Shown piece after piece: positions 45,219 to 56,736 of a stretch of 64,000 bases of DNA. Within the stretch, counting starts at the first letter, position 1. The number at the start of each line of letters is the position of its first letter. This DNA is from Calamus simplicifolius (taxonomy: Eukaryota; Streptophyta; Magnoliopsida; Arecales; Arecaceae), in assembly GCA_900491605.1 (NCBI GenBank), contig UESW01003883.1, positions 1,524,606 to 1,588,605 on the forward strand, written 5' to 3'. The position numbers and the translations under genes are program-made. The notes beneath the pieces were generated by a model. It did not search any database. It saw only the letters and a list, made by a program, of their open reading frames with translations, and was not told the origin of the DNA.

Positions 45219-45327
45219 CAGCATGACTGTTTATTATTTTTTAAATAACCAACCCTCAGTCTTGGTAGTTGGGTTGTCGATCCCTTTTAGCTACCCCTAC
45301 TTGCCTTCAGCCGTTCAACTTTAATAA

Positions 45328-45394
<67 letters not shown>

Positions 45395-45460
45395 GCACGA
45401 TGTTTATTATTTTTTAAAATAATCAACCCTCAATCTTGTTAGTTGGGTTGTCAAGCCTTT
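44999..45460 (+). repeat. ~210-bp tandem repeat, three units, third split by the MULE
   Basis: Each unit runs GCAGCACGACTGTTTATTATT, CAACCCTCAGTCTTG, GTTGGGTTGTCGATCCCTTT, TAGCTACCCC, CAACTTTAATAATGAT and then an (AT)n run. Units start near 45008, 45218 and 45393. The third is cut after GTTGTCAAGCCTTT at 45460, and its remainder (TTTTAGCTACCCCCACTTGC, AACTTTAATAATGAT, AT-run) reappears right of the MULE at 56742-56812. It shows the pre-insertion locus. Its origin is unclear. Confidence 0.8.
45114..45207. repeat. (AT)n microsatellite
   Basis: About 90 bp of alternating AT with one G interruption, ending in GTGTGTGTG. A second run lies at 45331-45391 and a third at 56783-56811, one per 210-bp unit. 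Confidence 0.9.
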
Positions 45461-45905
45461 GAAAAAGTTTTTGTATACCGTTCTTGATGCAGCAAGTTTT
45501 ACATGGGCTACACCGTCTCTCCTAATTGGTCCACGTACATTCTACGTGGCTGACGTTGCGGAATGGTATGGCTCTGCTACGATGTTACATTCTGATCGTG
45601 ATGGCCATAAAAAGCGCTTCGCCTTTATTTTAAAATTACTGTGCAAACGAAAATGCCCTTTCTCTCCAGCCTTCTTCTACCGCCATTTTTTCTTGAATTA
45701 CATCTGTGCAAGAAAAACTCTTTCTTCCCCCTCGCTCTGGGTTTTCGGATGCAAGGAAATGTCATCCGCAGCATGAAGTAAAAGAAAAGTGTTCATGCTT
45801 CTTTGTAAATCTCCTTTATTACACCAACTGTTTTTTGTCGTTAGAGGAAGTTAATGCATTAGGAAACCGTTAATGCGTAGGTAACTTCCTTAGAACTAGG
45901 GTGTC
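45461..45905 (+). repeat. Left terminal inverted repeat of the MULE
   Basis: Matches the reverse complement of 56185-56736, including GATGCAGCAAG, TTGCGGAATGGTATGGCTCTG, CGCCTTTATTTTAAAATT and TTAATGCATTAGGAAACC. The ~445-bp left copy lacks ~125 bp found in the right copy. Confidence 0.85.
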
Positions 45906-45964
45906 ATCGGAGTGTCTCCGCCTATATTCCCCGTTATTCCCTATCCATATAGCTATAGTGTCCT

Positions 45965-46905
45965 CACTTTACAACTCTGAAGAGAACGGCCGCGACACCC
46001 ACGAGGAATTCGGCCGAAAATCCTTCGTGACACCCCAATTGAAACCTTACGACACCGTAGCGACAATGGTACGACACCGTGCTTATAACTGACCATGGAG
46101 AGAAGCCCCGCGACACCCCACATGAATTCGGCCAAAAATCCTTCGCGACACCCCAGTTGAAACCTTACGACACCCTAGCGATAATGCTATGACCCCAGGA
46201 GCAATTCGGCCGATAATCATTCGCGACACCTAAGTTGAAACTTTACGACACCCTAGCATCAATGCTACGACACCCGTGCTTATAACTAACCATGGAGAGA
46301 AGCCCCGTGACAACCCACAAGGAATTTGGTCGAAAATCTTTCGCGACACCCTAGTTGAAACCTTATGACACCCTAGCGACAATGCTACGACCCCAGGAGC
46401 AATTTGGCTAAAATCCTTGGCGACACCCAAGTTGAAACTTTACGACACCATAGCACCAATGCTACGACACCCATGCTTATAACTGATCATGGAGAGAAGC
46501 CCCGCGACACCCCATGAGGAATTCGGCCGAAAATCCTTCGCGACACCCCAGCTTAAACTACCTCTGATGTCGTCTACCCTTCCTGTGGTTGCAGCCCGTG
46601 GTTTAAATGCATGCTGAACGGATAAGCTTTACGACGTCCCAAGAGGAAATAGGTCGGAAGTATTGCGACACCCAAGTTATGTTCACCCAAAAAAAGATCT
46701 ACGATGCTGCAGTTGAAACCTTACGACACCCATGTGACAACGCTACGACACCAGTGCTTACAACTGACCATTGAGAGAAGCCCCGCGACACCCTAGGAGG
46801 AATTCTACCAAAAATCTTTTGCGACAGCCCAGTTTAAACCTTACGACACCCTAGCACCAATGCTACGACACCCGTGCTGGGGTTTCGTAACAGCCTAATT
46901 CAGGG
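45965..46905. repeat. Subterminal tandem array a
   Basis: Units of ~170 bp built from CGACACCC, AGTTGAAACCTTACGACACC, CTAGCGACAATGCTACGACACC, TGCTTATAACTGACCATGGAG and GAATTCGGCCGAAAATCCTT, about five imperfect copies. Core word TACGACACC (reverse GGTGTCGTA). Confidence 0.8.
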
Positions 46906-47590
46906 ATGTCGTCGGTCCCTGCCTTAATAGTCCCCGCACGGGTGAGGGTGTCATCGGATGAGAGCTGCGGTGTCGTAACAGCCTAAGTCAGGGATGTCGT
47001 AGGTCCCTGCCTTAACAGTCCCCGCACGGGTGTCATCGCCTTAAAGCTAGGGTATCATCGGATGAGAGCTGGGGTATCGTAACAGCCTAAGTCAGGGATG
47101 TCGTAGGTCCACGGATGTCATTGCCTTAAAGCTAGGGTGTCGTCGGATGAGAGCTGGGGTATCGTAACAGCCTAAGTCAGGGATGTCGTAGGTCCACGGA
47201 TGTCATCGCCTTAAAGCTAGGGTGTCGTCGGATGAGAGCTAGGGTGTCGTAACAGCCTAAGTAGAGGATGTCGTCGTCCCCGCCTTAACGGTCCCGGAAC
47301 GGCTGTCATCGCCTTAAAGCTAGGGTGTCATCGGATGAGAGCTGGGGTGCCGTAATAGCCTAAGTCAGGGATGTCGTATGTCCCCGCCTTAACAGTCCAC
47401 GCACGGGTGTCGTCGTGCTAAAGCTAGGGTATCATCGGATGAGAGCTGGGGTGTCGTAACAGCCTAAGTCAGGGATGTCGTAGGTCCCCGCCTTAACAGT
47501 CCCCGCACGGGTGTCATCGCCTTAAAGCTAGGGTGTCGTCGGATGAGAGCTGGGGTGTCGTAAGTTGTTTCATGGGGTTTCCTTTGCGAC
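46880..47590. repeat. Subterminal tandem array b, ~104-bp unit
   Basis: About seven copies of GTGTCGTAACAGCCTAAGTC, AGGGATGTCGTAGGTCC, CCGCCTTAACAGTCCCCGCA, CGGGTGTCATCGCCTTAAAG and CTAGGGTGTCGTCGGATGAG, some shortened. It is repeated in inverted orientation at the other end (array d). Confidence 0.85.
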
Positions 47591-47989
47591 ACCCCAGTTG
47601 AAACGTTACGATACCCTTGGTATAATCTTATGACACCACTATGATAAATTTGAACTAGGCGGGAATTTTGACGTCACCCTAGTTGTAATTCGACGATACC
47701 CTAGTAACTAGCTATGCCATCTTTTCGAGAAAAGTTGCATAACGTGGCCGGTTCCTACGGGTTTGCGTATCAGCGATATGATCATAGCGCTCCTTGTGTC
47801 CTTTCATATTTCTCTGAGGTCGGCATAAAAAAATTTCTGAAACCCTAGAGGTCCTTCGTTTGTTGCTCGAGAAGCCAATGGTGTTCTAAATTTCTTCCAC
47901 AGTTCTTTCTTCCATCTACTTCATTCATGGAGATGAGTACTTTCGTTTGTGGATAAAGACCGTGAACAAAGAAGAACCAGAAGGAGAAA

Positions 47990-50660
47990 ATGACGAAACA
48001 AAGCAAGGACATTGTTCTTCATTCGAATGAGGATGCATCTCCTTCAGGTATGTTTATCCCTTTGTTAAGATATTATGACATCCTCTCTTAAAATGTCATG
48101 ACACTCTAGTTCATACATAATGGCACCCAGCTGACTAGAATGTTTTACCCCCTATTTCAGATGACATGAAAATTATTCCAGTCCCCCGAGTGAAGGCTTC
48201 CCAGTTGTTTAAGAATAGTTGTAGGCCGGCCGTATACGTTCAGAAGGTTTGGAAGATGGGGTTTACTAGACAACATACAAAACTTATTCGAAGGACCCCA
48301 TTTGGTGCCTTCGTCGACATACAGTCATTCACAGTCGACGGGTGACTGCTAGCAGACATCATAAGATGTCACAGTGGAGGCGACGAGTTCATTTTCTGTG
48401 GCAAGTCGGTTCTATTCAGTGCCGACAAGTCGCACTTATTCTGGGTCTTCCAGCTCATGGGAAGAAGATCGACACGTCCAGCCAGCTGTTCAAACGATTT
48501 GGCCAGGGTTTAGATCTTCTTCAAGAAGGTTTGGAGAAGTTAATTTTTTGACTCCGATCATCTAAGGTACAGGAAGATGTCGAGGACACTGTCAGACTTT
48601 GGATCGCCTACATGTTAGCCATGTTTTTGGCTCAAAGTCTAATCAGAGATGTCCATGGTATCTCATCCAGCACTTGGATGACTTAAGTCAACTGGATAGG
48701 ATCGACTGGGCTTCGGCATTCAAGGAGTTGATTGTTCTGGCTCTCCCAGAAGTAGCTGCTTTCTTGAGTTCCGAGGAGCCGGTCTACTCAAAGAGAGCAC
48801 AAAAGGTTAGGAGGCAGCCTACCCTGTTCGGATGCTCGGCAGCGCTGGTGGTAAGGATTATTGAGATGCAGAAATAGTGTCCTTAGTATAATTTCTTTGT
48901 TAATATTACATTTTTATATCCGAAAATTATCATGTTCAGGCGTGGTTCCTCGAGCATACATCAATGAGAGCACCAACATCCGATAAACTGCCTCGGCTGT
49001 TGAAGTGGTATGACAACCAAATGAAGATCCAGTCGGTTCAAGTTGCCAACATGCAGCCTCACGACTTGGTAAGCTAATACATTGCTTCATTGCTCTGACC
49101 ATATTTTTCCACTTAATGTGTTAATATTTTCACTTAATATTAATTTGTTTATCGTCTTGCTTTGCAGTTGGAAGGAGCTACTGTACCACTGTCAGAGGAG
49201 AGTTCAGTCAACAGATAGTAGCATCGCCTGAACCAACAGAGTGTTGCGAAAGATGTACCGAGTTGAGGATTGAATTGGCCTGCGTTAAGGATCAACTTGG
49301 CAATGTCAGGCACATGCTGTCCATTGCTGAGAGCCTCCTCAGTTCACTCCTCAGAAAGGAAAGCAATGCAATAAACGAGGAGGACAAGGGAGACGAGAAA
49401 ACAGGGGGGGCATTCCCTGGAGTGTCTTCTCGAGCCTGTTAAAGGAAATACTGAGGAGAATAAGATGAAGGAGGAGAATAAGATGGAGGAGGACCAAGAG
49501 GAGAAGGGATTGGAGGGGGAATCCTTGGACGATAAAACAGAGCATGAGATTGAAAATAAAGAGGAGGAGAAGAGCGGAGAGGGGCAATCTACGGAGGGCC
49601 AAGAGGAGTCCAAATCTGATAATAAACTTGGCACCCCTGCTCCAAAGGGTGATAATGTTGACATAGAAATCATTGGAATGCCTTCTCTTGTTAAGAGGGT
49701 GAAAAAAGAGCCGAGGAAGCGAAAGGCATCCAAGGTCAGAGGAGAATCTTATGAGACAATCAATCATAAAAAGTCGTCGAAGACAGTGGGCACATCAAAG
49801 CCCAACACAACGGTCGAAGATGACCAAATAATTATATTTTTTTTTGAGCGAACGACTAACCAACGAGATCGTGTACACCAATAAGTTAGGTGGCATTGTA
49901 ACAAGGAAAAGTCTTCGGGATCTCATTAATAATGATATGATAATAGATGATGTAAGTATCTCAAGAAACATTTTCTAGTTGTTGATTTTAGAATTATATT
50001 AATCGGTTTACATTCCATTGGCAGATAATTGATGCCGGCCAGGAGTTTTTGATGTGCAACTGGACAGAGCATCCGGGCCGATACCATAAGTGCATCTTTG
50101 CATCAGTTTTCGTAGCCGCTTTGTGTCTGACTTCTCCATTAACTCCTCATGAACTCGCTACAACATTAGGGGTGTCGATATTTGACAATGTATCCGATGA
50201 AGATAAGGCCCAATTCCGGTTTCTATTCACCATAATAAACTCCGATAACTTGCACTGGCATCTTATTGCTGTCGACATGGAAAGAAAGGTGTTCATGCAC
50301 CTAAATTCATTAAAATGCAACACCAGGTACAAGGCCAATGCGAAGAAATGGCATACAATTCTTGGCCATATATTCCATATCTACTGCGATAAGGAGGAGG
50401 TGATGACTTGGCCGATGGAAGAGATTTCGGATTGCTCAAGTCAACCAGCCAGATCGCTGGATTATGGCTTATACCGTCTGAGATACATGGAATGTCTTGC
50501 TCGATGGGACAATCCCGATATGAAGATGGATTTCACAGAGGAGGAAATAAGAGAATACCGGCGACAATTAGCTGCGACGATATTGAGAGAGGGCCTCAAC
50601 CAAAAAGATCAGCGACCTTGTCGCAAACTGTTCTTAATTTTTTCATTCTTCTTTCATTAA
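47990..50660 (+). pseudogene. Ulp1-like (C48) protease gene of the MULE
   Basis: ATG at 47990. Four introns have canonical GT-AG ends: 48048-48160, 48851-48940, 49069-49167 and 49952-50024; the second joins exons cleanly as ALV|AWFLEHTSMRAPTS. The N-terminal half resembles the plant DUF1985 domain (VWKMGFTRQHTKLIRR, VALILGLPAHGK). A Lys/Glu-rich linker (49465-49880) follows, then a C48 domain with NLHWHLIAVDMERKVFMHL (catalytic His, then Asp/Asn position). At the active-site cysteine position the sequence is LDYGLYRLRYMEC, with Tyr instead of Cys (TAT). Stops or frameshifts lie near 48343 and 48550-48700. C48 proteases cleave SUMO; this copy looks inactive. Confidence 0.82.
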
Positions 50661-50819
50661 AATTTAATGTAATTTATTCATATTGACACTGTTTCATATT
50701 TAATGCAAATGCAAATATTTTATATTGAGAACAGGGGTATCCTCGATTTATTCATCTTTATGCCTTTTCTACTTTACAATTTCTTAAGTTTTCATATATG
50801 ATGCCGTAAATTGAAAACT

Positions 50820-51905
50820 AGAATGTCATAAATTGAGAACAGGGTATCGTAGGATTTTGCCTTTCGGGTGTCGTCGAGCTAAAGCTAGGGTGTCGTTAGC
50901 CCAGAGCTGGGGGTCGTTGCGCTAAAAGCATTAGTGTCCTTTCGTGAGAACAGGAGGGTGTTGTAGGATTTTGCCTTTCGGGTGTTGTCGAGCTAAAGCT
51001 AGGGTGTTGTCAGCCCAGAGCTAGGGGGTTATCGCGCTAAAAGCATTGGTATCCTTTCGTGAGATATGGGATGTCGTAGGATTTTGCCTTTCGGGTGTCG
51101 TTGAGCTAAAGCTAGGGTGTCGTTAGCCTAGAGCTGGGGGTCGTCGCGCTAAAAGCATTGGTGTCCTTTCGTGAGAACAGGGGGTATCATAGGATTTTGT
51201 CTTTCGGGTGTCGTCGAGCTAAAGCTAGGGTGTCGTTAGCCCAGAGCTGGGGGGTCGTCGCTAAAAGCATTGGTGTCCTTTCATGAGATATGGAATGTCA
51301 TAGGATTTTGCCTTTCGGGTGTCGTCGAGCTAAAGCTAGGGTGTCGTTAGCCCAAGCTGGGGGTCGTCGTGCTAAAAGCATTGGTGTCCTTTCGAGAGAT
51401 ATGGGATGTCGTAGGATTTTGCCTTTCGGGTGTCGTCGAGCTAAAGCTAGGGTGTCGTTAGCCCAGAGCTTGGGGGTCGTCGTGCTAAAAGCATTGGTGT
51501 CCTTTCGTGAGAACAGGGGGGTGTTGTAGGATTTTGCCTTTCGGGTGTCGTTGAGCTAAAGCTAGGGTGTCGTTAGCCCAGAGCTGGGGGGTCATCGTGC
51601 TAAAAGCATTGGTGTCCTTTCGTGAGATATGAGATATCGTAGGATTTTGCCTTTCGGGTGTCATCGAGCTAAAGCTAGGGTATCGTTAGCCCAGAGCTGG
51701 GGGGTCATCGCGCTAAAAGCATTGGTGTCTTTCATGAGAACAGGGGGGTGTCGTAGGATTTTGCCTTTCGGGTGTCGTCGAGCTAAAGCTAGGGTGTGTT
51801 AGCCGAGAGCGGTGGTGTCCTCGCTCCCCTATCTTAACAGTCCCCGCACGGGTGTCGTCGCTTTAAAGCGAGGGTGTCGTTAGGCAAGAGCTGGGGTGTC
51901 GTAAT
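50820..51905. repeat. Central tandem array c, ~112-bp unit
   Basis: About nine copies containing GTCGTAGGATTTTGCCTTTC, GGGTGTCGTCGAGCTAAAG, CTAGGGTGTCGTTAGCCCAG and AGCATTGGTGTCCTTTCGTG. It lies between the 3' ends of the two convergent genes. Three GTGTCGT words occur per unit. Confidence 0.88.
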
Positions 51906-52152
51906 AGTGCAAGCATATTCATAAATATCAAATCTTCTTGGCAGACGAGATGGGCACTTCATTTGGCTGAAAAAGACAGCCTAGTTACAAAGCACTTCAT
52001 TTGCGACCAAGACACCATAGTTACAAAGTTACGACACCCATGTTTTATATATGCTCATGTGTTAGTTGACTCAATACATAAGCATCAAACTCGTCCATCA
52101 AAGTTTCGAAAGGTGGTACAATTCTTTCCATGTCCTCTCCGATGTTAATTGA

Positions 52153-54466
52153 TTACATACAAGTCTGCCCATTGCTTGAAGCAGCTCTTATTTCATTTTG
52201 CATTGGTGGAGTGTCAACGGTTGCCTTGACCAGATTTTTCCTTGATCTTTTTAACTTCTTCTCAACTCCACTCTTTAATCTGTTCTCTCTTGGGCGACCT
52301 TTCGTCCTAATTTGCTGAGGATCTTGAATTACAAGCTCTGTTCTTGGCTTAGCTGCGCAGTTAGCATCCATAACAATTTTGAATATAGGTGTTAGACCAT
52401 CCATCACTAAATTAAATGCATTTTCAGACACGGAGGCTATCTCTGCGAGCTTCATCATCCGATGACTCAGCAAACTATATCTACAATCAATAACATAATG
52501 TTATCGAAAACATATATTAAGACATTTAAAAGAAAAAATTATCATTGCATACTGTGATTTTGTGTGCTTTTATTACAACCTTCAGTATTGCAGTCGAAAT
52601 CGTCGAATTGGTATTTCATGTCCTTGCACCATCTTTTCAAGAAGTATTTATCTGGTAAACGAAATACATCGCTTTGATGAAGAACCAACAAGGCATGCCT
52701 ATACAGGTAACCCTTAAACTGAAAGGATCGACACTGGCATTGGACATCCTCAATATTTCTATCGTATGGCATGATATATTCTTTGATCATCTCCTTGCCG
52801 ATTCCATCGACTTCAATCCTTTCATACGACTTTACAGAATATATACAACAGTCATCAGCTTCCTTGATCAATTTAGTATTTGATGCAGCCATTTCAAGGA
52901 TCTCATTCTAAAATTTTTTGAAAATGCGCCTTGTATACCTTCCTGCAGCTTGTCTCTCAAAAGGTGATGATGTCTTTAGGAAAGCAATCGTTTGCAATGT
53001 CCTATTATCTTCCTCATTTTTGACCTCGTACCTTTTCTCCAAGGCATCTTCGTACTTACCTATGAACTCCATTAGTGTAGTCTTCGAATTTATAAACCCA
53101 TCGAAGAAGTGATTTATACCCTCGCTCCTTTGTGAAGATGACATCCTTATACATAATTTTGTCAAAAAAGAAGCGTTGAACGCGAACATGAACCAAAGAC
53201 AATAAAATACAAACCTACGAAGAATGTATCCTTTAGGTAAACTGGGACCCATTTATCCCAACATTCGTAAAGGACATTGAACCAATCTATAGCCTTGCAT
53301 TCTTTATATTTCTCCATAACATGTGCCCACCTTTCCTCGAATGACTGTATGGTCAATGAATCATATATCACCTCATCGAAATCAACCATAAATTTGGATT
53401 TGCTGTGCAAATGTGGCCAATCTTTTTAGGTATCTTCTTCAATATATGCCAAAGACAAAATCGATGTCTCTGTGTTAGGAAAAACTTCTTTAACAACAGC
53501 CTCGATTGCCTTATCTTGTTCAGTTATTATGGCAATAGGTGCTTGACCACCATTTGCATCCAGCCATGACTGAAAAACCCATTTATATGTCTCAGTACTC
53601 TCATTAGACAACAATGTATAACCAAGCAAGGTGGACTATCCATGATGGTTGACCCCGACGAATGGACAAAAAGGCATTTGATATCTATTTGTCAAGTAGG
53701 TTGAGTCAAAGCTTAGAACATCACCGAAGTATGTGCATGCCAATCTTGACCTTGGATGAATCCAGAAGACAACCTGAGATGACCATTATCATTGAGGCCT
53801 AAGGTATAGAAGAAATTGGGATTTCCGAGTTGCATTTCGGTGAAATGGATTACCATCGACTGAGCATCTCCTTTTTTCAGCTTAGACTGACGTTCGCGAC
53901 AAATGAAATTACGAGCATCCTTCTCGGTGAAATCTAATTGTCTTCTGCCCCCTTTTCTCCTTGCTATAGCAGAGTATATCTGAGTTGTTGGAACATTCAC
54001 GGTATGTAAATTACTGATCTCTGCCTTCTCTGGTGTGCTGATCCTCTTATGCGACCGTAGATAACCAGTTGATGTTATGGACATCCCATGGTTATGTTCT
54101 AGAGAAACCTCAACCAATATCCACTTACCACTTGTAGCATTCAGTCTTTCTTTTATGAATGCCATGCAATCAACTTTCCCAGTATCCCTATGATTCATGC
54201 TCTTCTCTGTTTTCTAGATTTTCCTTACCTCCAACACGCCAGGTGCTTGAAGCAAAGTTGTTTGTTTGTTGGCCCTGCTACACACTGTTGTGATTCCAAA
54301 ACCAACTCTTTTTGCGTATCCATTGTAGAAAGTATATACATCATCTGCTGAATTGAATTCCATTCCAGTTTGAGGAACTACAGTATCAACCCCTGCTTTT
54401 GGAGCGATGGGTGAAGGTGCACGCCGGGAGTGTGCTCGATTTCTTTCCGATTTATAATTTCAGCAT
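52153..54466 (-). pseudogene. FAR1-type MULE transposase
   Basis: The N-terminal FAR1 DNA-binding region starts VPQTGMEFNSADDVYTFYNG then YAKRVGFGI (about 54385-54300) and continues with VEVSLEHNHGMSI. The MULE DDE domain follows with SFDSTYLTNRYQMPF (first Asp), AIITEQDKAIEAVVKEVFPN (second Asp) and WVPVYLKDTFF then MSSSQRSEGINHFFDG. A SWIM-type finger reads VQCQCRSFQFKGYLYRHALL, with Tyr at the third usual Cys. The C-terminus has RTKGRPRENRLKSG. In-frame stops occur at 53426-53428 and after VNHHG near 53638, with further frame changes near 54228, 53715 and 53150. Related domesticated host proteins are FHY3/FAR1, but arrays and TIRs mark this as the element's own transposase. Confidence 0.87.
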
Positions 54467-54589
54467 CGTCTGTAGAAATATAGCACACAGTCATGAACAA
54501 TGATATCCATAGATTTAGCTGTCAATATATCCTGACAACGCATTAGGACACCAAGGTGAAAAAAATACGATACCTCACTTGAAGAAATA

Positions 54590-55830
54590 CGACAACACAA
54601 TTAGGCTGTTACGACATCACAACTCTCATCTGACGACACCCTAGCTTTAAGGCAATGACACCCGTGTCGGGACTGTTAAGGTGGGGACCGACGACATCGC
54701 CACTTAGGCTGTTACGACACCGCAACTCTCATCTAACGATACCCTAGCTTTAAGGCAACGACACCCGTGCTGGGACTGTTAAGGTGGGGACCGACGACAT
54801 CCCCGACTTAGGCTCTTACAACACCCCAGCTTTAGCGTGACGGCACCCTAGCTTTAAGGCGACGACACCCGTGCGGGGACTGTTAAGGCGTGGACCAATG
54901 ACATCACCGACTTAGGCTCTTACGACACCCCAGCTTTAGCGTGACGACATCCTAGCTTTAAGGCGACGACACCCGTGCGGGACTTGTTAAGGCGGGGACC
55001 TACGACATCCCTGACTTAGGCTCTTACGACACCCCAGCTTTCATCTGACGACACCCTAGCTTTAGCGCGACGACACCCGTGCGGGGACTGTTAAGGCGGG
55101 GACTGACGACATCCCGACTTAGGTTCTTACACCCCAGCTTTAGCGCGATGATACCCTAGCTTTAAGGTGATGACACCCATGCCGGGACTGTTAAGGCGGG
55201 GACCGACGACATCCCCGACTTAGGCTCTTACGATACCTCAGCTTTAGCGCAACGACACCCTAGTTTTAAGGCGACGATACCCGTACGGGGACTGTTAAGG
55301 CGGGGACCGACGACATCACCGACTTAGGCTCTTACGACACCCAGCTTTAGCGCAACGACACCCTAGCTTTAAGGCGACGATACCCGTGTGGGGACTTGTT
55401 AAGGCGGGACCTACGACATCCCTGACGTAGGCTCTTACGATCCCAGCTCTCATCCGATGACACCCTAACTTTAGCGCGACGACACCCGGGGACTGTTAAG
55501 GCGGGGACCGACGACATCCCCGACTTAGGCTCTTACGACACCCCAGCTTTAGCATGACGACACCCTAGCTTTAAGGCGACGACATCCGTGTAGGGACTTT
55601 TTAAGGCGGGACCTACAACATCCTGACTTAGGCTCTTACGACACCTAGCTCTCATCCGACGACACCCTAACTTTAGTGCGACGACACCCGTGCGGGGACT
55701 GTTAAGGCAGGGACCGACGACATCCCCGACTTAGGCTGTTACCGACACCCCCGCTCTCATCTGACGACACCCTGGCTTTAAGGCGCGACACCCGTGCGGG
55801 GACTGTTAAGGTTTAAACTGGGGTGTCGCT
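54590..55830. repeat. Subterminal tandem array d, inverted relative to b
   Basis: About 11-12 units of ~100 bp reading CTTAGGCTGTTACGACACC, CTCATCTGACGACACCCTAG, CTTTAAGGCGACGACACCCG and TGCGGGGACTGTTAAGGCGG, the reverse complement of array b. It makes the element ends inverted well beyond the TIR proper. Confidence 0.85.
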
Positions 55831-56184
55831 CCCCCCTCTTCTCCACTTGGCCCTCCGTAGAATGCCCCTCCCCCTTCTTCTCCTCTTCTTTATATCCATT
55901 CCCATGCTCTCTCCATGTTAGTTATAAGCACGGGTGTCGTAGGCTTGTAACTACGGTGTTTTAACAGTAAATCTGGGGTGTCGTAGCTTTTATGACGACA
56001 CCTCGGAGCACGGGTGTCGTAGGTTTGTAACTATAGCTATATGGAAAGGAAATAATAGGAAATATAGGCTGCCAAAATACTCTGACGACACCCCAGTTCA
56101 TAAGTTATACAGTATGACATTCGTGCTACAAAACACTAAACTCTAAACAGTTATGACTCCAGAATGTCATAACTGTTTTGGTCT

Positions 56185-56736
56185 AAGGAAGTTAGCTGCG
56201 CATTAAATGGTTTCCTAAAGCATTAACTTCCTCTAACGACAAAAAAACAGTTGGTGTAATAAAGGAGCTTTACAAAGAAGTGGGAACAAGGACTTTTTAC
56301 TTACTGATGCAGATGACATTTTCTCCAAAAGTTTTTGTACAAAGACTTTAGTAGCTACGTATTCCAGCCTCGAAGCTGAAATATTTTCTTCCGACTGGAC
56401 TCTCAGAGCGAGGGCTCAGGATCTTAAGAAAAATTGGTCTGATTCCTTGCATCCGAAAGCCCAGAGCGAGAGGGAAGAAAGAGTTTTTCTTACAGTTGTA
56501 ATCCAAGAAAAAATGGCGGTAGAAGTAGGCTGAAGGAAAGGGCATTTTCGTCTGTACATCAATTTTAAAATAAAGGCGAAGCATTTTTAATGGTCGTCAC
56601 GATCAGGACATAACATCGTAGCAGAACCATACCGTTCCGCAACATCAACCATGTAGGATGCACGTGGATCAATCAGGAGAGGCGGTGCAGCCCACGTAGG
56701 ACTTACTGCATCGAGGGCGGTGTACAAAGACTTTTC
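56185..56736 (-). repeat. Right terminal inverted repeat of the MULE
   Basis: Reverse complement of the left TIR, but with an extra ~125-bp segment (about 56315-56440) that has no counterpart at 45745-45790. The rest aligns well. Confidence 0.8.

Larger units (their letters stand above)
45461..56736. mobile_element. 11.3 kb Ulp1-carrying Mutator-like element (Kaonashi-type)
   Basis: Ends match as long terminal inverted repeats: left GAAAAAGTTTTTGTATACCG (45461), right end in reverse complement GAAAAGTCTTTGTACACCG (56736). A 10-bp flank, TCAAGCCTTT (45451-45460) against TCGAGCCCTT (56737-56746), fits a Mutator-type target duplication with two changes. Inside are a Ulp1-like protease gene (plus) and a FAR1-type MULE transposase gene (minus), convergent, with tandem arrays at both ends and in the middle. 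Combination of MULE transposase and Ulp1 protease is known from Kaonashi-type MULEs. Both genes have disabling changes. Confidence 0.88.

Noticed and set aside
45060..45248. Open frame of alternating Ile-Tyr
   Set aside because: Translation of an (AT)n microsatellite.
46880..47590. Regular direct repeats that could suggest a CRISPR array
   Set aside because: Repeats are head-to-tail with no variable spacers, in a plant transposon; this is a tandem array.
49344..49767. Minus-strand hydrophobic frames of 129-138 codons
   Set aside because: Complement of the Lys/Glu-rich linker of the Ulp1-like gene; hydrophobicity is a by-product of reading the purine-rich strand backwards.
54199..54228. A ~30-base intron in the transposase after LEV (GTAAGG donor)
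   Set aside because: A donor-like site exists but an intron this short would not be spliced in plants; treated as a frame change.
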